DNA from: Muribaculaceae bacterium
GTDB taxonomy: Bacteria; Bacteroidota; Bacteroidia; Bacteroidales; Muribaculaceae
Assembly (NCBI GenBank): GCA_017620885.1
Contig: JAGAUF010000085.1
Span: forward strand, 1-64,000
Direction of reading: 5' to 3'
DNA: 64,000 bases
The notes under the pieces are model-generated. The model was not told where the DNA came from. It was given only the letters and a program-made list of their open reading frames with translations, and did no database searches. Shown here one piece after another: positions 57,976-64,000 of this stretch; position 1 is the stretch's first letter; each line of letters begins with the position of its first letter. A program made the translations under genes and the position numbers.

Positions 57976-60900
57976 TTAGAAGTTGTCTAAGTTTTCAATC
58001 ATATCTACTCTCTCTTGGGCTTCGGTAATCTCGACTACCGATACCACGGGCTTAATCTCTCTGGCGGCTTCTTTGAAGGAGTCCGTCATCATTTCAGCGT
58101 TATCCACACTCTGATAGGAATTGGCAACCTGGATAGGCACGCCGGCACCTATACCGTTCATGGCGGCAAGAAGAGGTTCAAAGAGTCTTGTAGCTCGTGC
58201 TGTCATTACATACTCGCCGTTTGAGAGCATTGCGGGAATGCTGTCACTGGTTCCTGACCCTGGACCATTAACTTTACCACCCGTGGCAAACTTCGCGCTC
58301 TTGACCGTGGAAATGGCCGTGGCGACGTTTGCGATGACTGTTGCCACGGTCGTGGCGATTGCGGCAAGGTTGGCAGGGAACGGCAGAGACGATGCGCTTG
58401 ATATACCAGACGCGATGGCCTTACCAGTATCAATCGCAATCTGTGCCAAGGCAATTATTTTCGCGGCTTTTGCGGCGGCGGAGCCTTCTTCGCCAACAGC
58501 GTTGAGCAAACTGATGAGGCTGTTCGACACGGCCCTTGCGGCCTGAGCTTTCGCCTGCTCATTCTTGACGTACGCATCATTGATGGCGACTTGCTTATTC
58601 AGCCATTCCTGCTTAGCGGCATTCTGCTCGGCTTGCCACTCCGCATCGGTTTGCGTCGTAAGCTGACCACGTTCCAAAAGGGCTTCATAGGCTTGTTGGG
58701 CGGCGTCTTCCTCCATTTGGAGCTTTTCAGCCTCATAACCACCGATGTATTCGAGTTTCCTCTGGCGGTCAGCTTCCATTTCCTCGTCAGTCATGGTACG
58801 CCACCCGTCGCGGTGTAGCTGCTTCTCGGTTTCGGCTATGTCAAGCTGCTCTATTTCATTCTCGAGAACCTGCTTCTGCCTCTCGTAAATTAGTGTTTTA
58901 TTGGCTTCCTCAGCTTCCTCGCGCTCTTTCTGGTATTTCTCACGGATAGCCGCAAGTGCCTCTTGACGTTCTATTTCATTCTCATAATCCTTTTCGGCTT
59001 GAGCAAGGTCAAGTTTCTCTTTTTGGTCGATAGCCTGAAGTTTCAGCTCAAGTTCTTTCTTAGTCCCTTCCTCTGCGGCAGAGAGCTTTAGCTCGATGAG
59101 TTTGGTGTTGTGCTCAATTTGTTTGCGCAGTTCCTCATCATCGAACTCCGCGATAGCCTTAGCTTTCTGCTGGCCGAGCGAATCTATAATGCTGAGGATA
59201 GCAGCCTTGCTCTGTTCAGTGAGAGTTTTATCCTCGGCAAGTTTCTTCTTGTAATCATCTATCTGACGATCATACGACAGCTCAAGCTGTTTACGACGCG
59301 TCTCGGCGGACTGTTTCGTTATCTTTAACAGTTCGTCCTCGGCTTTACGAAGAAGGTCCGCCTCAACCTTGGCGGGGTCGTAGGCAGACGAAGATTTGCT
59401 CGTCGAGCCACCCTTTCCACTACCGGTTTTCTTCGGGGGATTCTTCCCACCGCCCTTGCTGTCGCCGCTTGTAGAATTATTGGCAACTGGCTTAGCCTCC
59501 ACGGGGATTTCTATTTTCGGCAACTCTTTATCGATATTAGCCCATGCTTCTTTGGTATTTTCAACTGTTTCGTTGACAATATTCTTTAGAGCTTTGCCAG
59601 ATGCGCTTCTAAATTTTTCCCAGCCAGCCGAAAATGTATCCCAGTTGAGCGTAAAGGCTCCCTTAATCATGTTCGCAAGTCCTACTATCTCATCGACGAT
59701 AAGGCCAAGGACATTTTTAACAACCGACCAGAGTGTTTTGAACTGTAAGCCAATGGAGGCAACTCCGACCCTAATCACGAGCGATTTGTTATACAATTCG
59801 ATAAACCAGTTGCATACATCCACTACGCCTTTGATTATGGCTGTTATACCTTTATTGACAAATGTCTTAGCTTTGGTAGTCATAGACTCAAACGTACCTC
59901 CGGTTGCATCGAACAAAGCAGAAATAGCATTATCGAGTTCCACCTGGCTCTCTAACTGCTCTTGCTGAAGACGGCCCATTTCGCCCGATCTCTCCTTTAC
60001 TTCATCGAGATTAGTACTGATGTCTTTGAGCGTCGTAAGGTATCTGTATCCCGCATCTTCGCCAGGACCGCCGAAAATATTGGTGATGGCTTCGCCGGCA
60101 ACTTGCGAGCTTTCAGGGATTTCAGACAGTTTCGTGCTGACTTTTTGCATCACTTCAAAAGTGGTAGTAGTGCCGGCTGCTAACTCCTGCTGAATCTTCT
60201 TGGAGTTGAGTCCCAGATTGTCGAGAGCTTCTGCCGTGGCAGTGGACATTTCGCGAATACGAATATTGCCCTCCTTGATGGTATCGAGCGCCTTGTTGCT
60301 TGTTACTCCCATCTTGCTCGTCTGAGACATGATGGCAACAAAACCGTCGGCACTTACGCCGGCTTCGCGGAAATAAGCCGGGAACTCTTTCAGACTATCA
60401 AGATACTGGCCGTTTGCATTGGCCCCAGATATGAAGCCATCTTGGATTTTTTTAAGCGCTTCATCAACGCTGATGCCATATTGCTGGGCATAGTTGTTCG
60501 CAGCTTCGAGAACGGTCTCAAAGTCTTGGTTGAAGGTGTCGGCGGTCGCTTGAACCTCATTCCTGAAATTCTTAAGGTCGTCGCCGGTCTTTCCGGTAAG
60601 ATTACCAGTAAGTTTCGTAGCTTCTACGAGACCTTTGTTATAGTCATACCACCATTTCACAGCCATGCCCGCTGCAGCAATGCCGAGAAACGCAAGAACG
60701 TAAGGATTCGCAAGAAGCCCAGTCAGAGTCTGCCAAAGTGCTTTAGCCTTTACATTCAAACCCTCCATGACGGAGCCTGCGGAGTTTTTCGATAGGTTCT
60801 CAAGTGAGCTACCGAACTTGGTATTGATGCCTACAAGGTCGCCGAGGGAGTCTACAAGGCCCGCACTCTGTTCTTCATGTTCCTGGATTACCTGATTGTT

Positions 60901-61542
60901 TTCCTCAATCTTCTTGTTGAGAGTTTCAATCGCATCGGCCGCACCATCAGCCGATGGGTCTATACCGGCAAGCGCACGTTTCAGTATCTCGTTAGCATCC
61001 TGCGCTTCCTCGGCAGTCTTACATTCTTTCGTTAAAGCCTCCACGAGTCCATTCGTCGCACTGGCGGCTTGGCCCATTGCATTAGGATAGTTACCAACGT
61101 TGCGGAAGAAACGTTGCGTTCCTTGCTCGGCCTCTTTGAGTTTGGTGGTGAGGTCATTTATTTGGGCTTTCAGATTCTCTCCTACTTCGCCAGTCCTGTC
61201 CGCCTCACTCAGTCGATCATACTCGGCCGTGAGATTGGATAACTCGGCGCGCCATTGAACGAGTGAGCCGAGGTTTTCCTGCTGGGCTTTCTCTTGGTTG
61301 TTTATTTGGCGCGTGAGGGTGTTGATTGCCGTGTTCTGTTGCGTGATGAATATGCGCGTGGTCTCCACCTGGCGGGCATACTCTTCCTGCGTAATACTGC
61401 CGGCGTCCAACTCTTTCTTGAGGTCTTTCTGCCGGGCCATAGCGTCGGCAACCTCCTTGCGGTATTTCGCAATCTTATCAAGCGCGTCGCTATAACGCAC
61501 CTGTATATCCAATATCTTCGTTCTTACGTCGCTGTCAGCCAT
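57976..61542 (-). CDS. Tape measure protein
   Basis: A 1,188-residue protein. Residues 1-140 are coiled coil (EQGTQRFFRNVGNYPNAMGQ ends this part), residues 270-300 and 540-640 are hydrophobic helices, residues ~720-960 are long charged coiled coils, and the C-terminal 150 residues are Ala/Gly-rich with FATGGKVNGPGSGTSDSIPA, the usual near-C-terminal motif of tape measure proteins. It sets tail length and passes into the host during DNA delivery. At ~1.2 kilo-residues it predicts a tail near 180 nm by the usual 0.15 nm per residue rule (estimate). Confidence 0.85.
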   Translation of the reverse strand: MADSDVRTKILDIQVRYSDALDKIAKYRKEVADAMARQKDLKKELDAGSITQEEYARQVETTRIFITQQNTAINTLTRQINNQEKAQQENLGSLVQWRAELSNLTAEYDRLSEADRTGEVGENLKAQINDLTTKLKEAEQGTQRFFRNVGNYPNAMGQAASATNGLVEALTKECKTAEEAQDANEILKRALAGIDPSADGAADAIETLNKKIEENNQVIQEHEEQSAGLVDSLGDLVGINTKFGSSLENLSKNSAGSVMEGLNVKAKALWQTLTGLLANPYVLAFLGIAAAGMAVKWWYDYNKGLVEATKLTGNLTGKTGDDLKNFRNEVQATADTFNQDFETVLEAANNYAQQYGISVDEALKKIQDGFISGANANGQYLDSLKEFPAYFREAGVSADGFVAIMSQTSKMGVTSNKALDTIKEGNIRIREMSTATAEALDNLGLNSKKIQQELAAGTTTTFEVMQKVSTKLSEIPESSQVAGEAITNIFGGPGEDAGYRYLTTLKDISTNLDEVKERSGEMGRLQQEQLESQVELDNAISALFDATGGTFESMTTKAKTFVNKGITAIIKGVVDVCNWFIELYNKSLVIRVGVASIGLQFKTLWSVVKNVLGLIVDEIVGLANMIKGAFTLNWDTFSAGWEKFRSASGKALKNIVNETVENTKEAWANIDKELPKIEIPVEAKPVANNSTSGDSKGGGKNPPKKTGSGKGGSTSKSSSAYDPAKVEADLLRKAEDELLKITKQSAETRRKQLELSYDRQIDDYKKKLAEDKTLTEQSKAAILSIIDSLGQQKAKAIAEFDDEELRKQIEHNTKLIELKLSAAEEGTKKELELKLQAIDQKEKLDLAQAEKDYENEIERQEALAAIREKYQKEREEAEEANKTLIYERQKQVLENEIEQLDIAETEKQLHRDGWRTMTDEEMEADRQRKLEYIGGYEAEKLQMEEDAAQQAYEALLERGQLTTQTDAEWQAEQNAAKQEWLNKQVAINDAYVKNEQAKAQAARAVSNSLISLLNAVGEEGSAAAKAAKIIALAQIAIDTGKAIASGISSASSLPFPANLAAIATTVATVIANVATAISTVKSAKFATGGKVNGPGSGTSDSIPAMLSNGEYVMTARATRLFEPLLAAMNGIGAGVPIQVANSYQSVDNAEMMTDSFKEAAREIKPVVSVVEITEAQERVDMIENLDNF

Positions 61543-61543
61543 A

Positions 61544-63625
61544 TTATTCCTCTTCGGGGAGTTTTAATAGTTCACATTTACTTATGCCTTTGCTGTCTCT
61601 GGTGATAGACACGATAGCGAAATATGCCCCGTACTTAGCCAGATACACCGGCACCGAGTAGTCTATGTTTCTCAAATCGTGTTCATTCAGATGGAGTTTT
61701 TCTTCCACGACGATTGGGTTCTCCATAATTTTCGAGAGATATGCGTAGGATTCGTCGGAAGCTATGGTGGCAAAACCATTCCATACTTCCATACCCATCC
61801 ATTCCACGCCAGTTGGGTTGCCGCCGGTCGATTGAACCAACGGCTTGATCATACCAAAGCAAGGTTTTGCCTCCTTGTTCTTAACTTCGTCGTTCTCTAC
61901 ATACCAGAACTTGATTGTGTTGCCGGTTGGCAAGGACGGTGCCTTCTTATTTCTTATGTAGGGCGCATAAAAAGGAAGTTGTATGATAGTCTTGTTTTTT
62001 TCTATCACTTCATTGCCAACGTAGATGATTCCTATTCCCGATGCGTAAACATCAGTATCATCTTCCTCACCTTTGCCATCGACATTATCATTCTTCATGA
62101 TGTAGTAGTTCCGCTGTCCGAAGCCACTCACTTTATATGTGGTTTTTGAGGGAAGCGCAGAATATTCGGAGGTTATTTTGTGGCTCCAATCTACAGCGTT
62201 CCCCGCGACAACATTTTCTTTCAACGCCGTATAGTATGCTGGCACTATCTCGCCGGCAGTGTTATTGGTAGGGAAAGCTCCAAGCATGAAGAATAAAGCC
62301 TTCATCAGGGTCATGCAGCTAATGTCGGGGAGATTGTTCATCAAATCCATTTCAAATTGACCGGCGCTATCCTCAGGCTCACTCCATTTGATGTTACCCG
62401 CATTTTGCGACGAATATAGGCGAACTTTATTACACTCCCTGATTTCGGAGCAACTGAAACGGTTTAGGCTACATGTGAACGCTAAAAACAGTGTTGCTCC
62501 CGCTGGGATTGTGAACGAAACTCTCTCATACCCTTTCTCTTTGGAAAACTTGAAAGCCCAGCAGATAATACCTTGCGAGTCTGTCTCCATATATCGGCCT
62601 TCGATCGATGCCACAGACTCTGAGCCAATGTAAAAATTCAAAGTGGGCTTAGACCCAGCAGATTCGTTGAGATTCACGTCCCATTCATATTTATCCGGAC
62701 GCCATTTGAAATTCGCCCAAAACATACCATCGGCTACTACTTCTATTGCTACTCCGCTTATGTTAGTGATACTCTCCATACGCCCGGAGCTATCTTTGTT
62801 AACTCTGAATTTCGCCGTGTCAATAGAGCCGAAGGCATTTGTCGGTGACTTGATAACATTACCTATTCCGCTCAGGCTGTCAGCAGTAGGCGTAGTCCAA
62901 TACAATGAAGCTACTTCCGTCTCCACATCTTCTTGAGCATCGACGCTTATACACGGGATTACCCCGAAATTGATAATACTATGGTTATCCGTCGTATCGC
63001 CGTAGGTGTACTCGCCTCCGAGATTGAATTTAGTCCCGTATTTGGTGTTGATCAACTGGATAAGGCGATATACCGGGATAGCCGGAAGCGGAAACACTGA
63101 GTATGTATTGTACTGGTCCTTCCATCCATTTTCGGACACATATGTTAGGCCGGCATTATACAGCGGTTTAACAAAGTCAGAAGTATTTTTCCACTCCGCA
63201 ATTTTAGCATTGCAAGGGCCGAATATTGGCTTCGCTACAAGAGGCAACTCTTTGATGGATATATCATCATCTTTGAGCGTCTGGAACCCGCTAATGACGC
63301 CCCATGTCATTACAGCATTGAAACACTTCTCCGTGCTTTCGACATACAGATTAGCGTTGCTGAATAAGGGAATTCCGTTCTGAAGGTACTCCGCTTTCAG
63401 TCTCCGCCTGATTTTGTTGGAGATACAGCGCACATCGTCTGCATTATCGAACACTCGGCGGTTGTTGGCTGTCAAGGGTAACTTGAACGTATAGGTGAAT
63501 GAGCAAGTTATCTTCGACAAGTCGCCAAAGATGTTGCTCTTGAAATTGAGAGTTATTCCACTGGGTAAAGAGAGGTCAACTTTCAACCTCTTACCGCCGT
63601 CTATGATATACAGTTCTTCGTACAT
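61544..63625 (-). CDS. Tail/baseplate protein
   Basis: A 693-residue protein starting MYEELYIIDGGKRLKVDLSL, beta-rich with no membrane segments, next to tape measure (1 bp gap). The start and length match large tail-tip or baseplate hub proteins of Bacteroides phages. Residues 1-110 resemble a tail-hub like domain (FTYTFKLPLTANNRRVF). Specific role not assigned. Confidence 0.65.
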   Translation of the reverse strand: MYEELYIIDGGKRLKVDLSLPSGITLNFKSNIFGDLSKITCSFTYTFKLPLTANNRRVFDNADDVRCISNKIRRRLKAEYLQNGIPLFSNANLYVESTEKCFNAVMTWGVISGFQTLKDDDISIKELPLVAKPIFGPCNAKIAEWKNTSDFVKPLYNAGLTYVSENGWKDQYNTYSVFPLPAIPVYRLIQLINTKYGTKFNLGGEYTYGDTTDNHSIINFGVIPCISVDAQEDVETEVASLYWTTPTADSLSGIGNVIKSPTNAFGSIDTAKFRVNKDSSGRMESITNISGVAIEVVADGMFWANFKWRPDKYEWDVNLNESAGSKPTLNFYIGSESVASIEGRYMETDSQGIICWAFKFSKEKGYERVSFTIPAGATLFLAFTCSLNRFSCSEIRECNKVRLYSSQNAGNIKWSEPEDSAGQFEMDLMNNLPDISCMTLMKALFFMLGAFPTNNTAGEIVPAYYTALKENVVAGNAVDWSHKITSEYSALPSKTTYKVSGFGQRNYYIMKNDNVDGKGEEDDTDVYASGIGIIYVGNEVIEKNKTIIQLPFYAPYIRNKKAPSLPTGNTIKFWYVENDEVKNKEAKPCFGMIKPLVQSTGGNPTGVEWMGMEVWNGFATIASDESYAYLSKIMENPIVVEEKLHLNEHDLRNIDYSVPVYLAKYGAYFAIVSITRDSKGISKCELLKLPEEE

Positions 63626-63628
63626 GGC

Positions 63629-64000
63629 TTAAAGTGATTGAGCGTTAATACCAGGTTGTGCAAAGCTGAACTCAAGGTCGTTCAAGATATTTCCGTTACG
63701 ATAATTTACGGTGCCTGCTTGTACCTGAATTGGCTGCCATATCTCGTCTCCATTCCTATCTACTCCAAGGTAGAGGTCCACAATCGGCGCCGTTAGAATG
63801 GTCACTACATACTCGTATATTTCATCAGGAAGACTGACCGCACAGCACTTGTGGGTCACGTTGCACTCGATGCTCCTGGTCCGGGTATGATTTGCAAAGT
63901 ACATTCCCCCTTCGGACTTTTCGTCCACCACTTCATCAGAGCCGAGTTTGTTCTTATATGCTATCTGTCCTTTGCGGAAGAGGAAATACTGGAGATTGCC
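63629..64000 (-). CDS. Tail protein, 5' end outside the window
   Basis: The reading frame stays open to the right edge, upstream of the GTG at 63931, and begins there as NLQYFLFRKGQIAYKNKLGS. It is beta-rich with QPIQVQAGTVNYRNGN. Three bases before the 693-residue tail gene, so in the same operon. Only about 123 codons are visible. A tail-completion or baseplate protein is likely. Confidence 0.6.
   Translation of the reverse strand, partial: GNLQYFLFRKGQIAYKNKLGSDEVVDEKSEGGMYFANHTRTRSIECNVTHKCCAVSLPDEIYEYVVTILTAPIVDLYLGVDRNGDEIWQPIQVQAGTVNYRNGNILNDLEFSFAQPGINAQSL

Overview
The window is the left part of an integrated temperate bacteriophage in a Bacteroidales chromosome, with about 4 kb of host flank. 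The host assignment rests on promoters of the Bacteroidetes type (TTTG, about 20 bp, TAnnTTTG), lipoproteins of Bacteroidetes style, a streptopain-propeptide-like protein at the left edge, and a BspA-type leucine-rich repeat gene. A gut Bacteroidales such as Bacteroidaceae or Muribaculaceae is likely; the sequence does not settle the genus.

Layout. 1-3,945 is host: the end of a secreted-protein gene, a lipoprotein gene, a TatD-type hydrolase, a polyprenyl diphosphate synthase and another lipoprotein. 4,083-4,324 is a tRNA-Ser locus with its own promoter, a half-length tRNA-Ser fragment and an intact tRNA-Ser(GGA); this is the presumed attachment site. A tyrosine integrase (4,516) and a convergent excisionase-like gene (5,802) follow. 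From 5,802 to 64,000 almost everything is phage and on the minus strand. It should therefore be read from right to left: tail genes (64,000-57,736), a plus-strand island with a long rod-shaped RNA and two cargo genes (56,388-57,690), about 30 small accessory genes (56,242-38,461, including ParB-like and sliding-clamp-like genes), capsid, portal and a giant fibre gene (38,051-24,210), a reverse transcriptase with its template repeat (24,081-22,334), membrane proteins, a nucleotide and SAM block (dUTPase, nucleosidase, metK), a lysis block (holin, amidase, spanin-like protein), more small genes, and a second diversified gene beside the excisionase. The right end, terminase and replication genes lie outside the window.

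The most interesting system is a diversity-generating retroelement (DGR). One 110-bp template repeat (23,972-24,081) matches two variable repeats. One is at the 3' end of the giant fibre gene. The other is 17 kb away in a 198-codon gene with its own promoter. All 22 differences fall at template adenines. Each target gene is followed, 15-16 nt after its stop, by a strong hairpin.

Other points of note: a phage metK sits in one operon with the holin, next to an MTA/SAH-nucleosidase-like gene and upstream of a DUF1848 gene with a radical-SAM-like cysteine motif; six promoter cassettes share one architecture, with inverted TTTGATTAAA arms 74-76 bp apart; and a ~205-nt RNA with five nested perfect helices resembles 6S RNA in shape.
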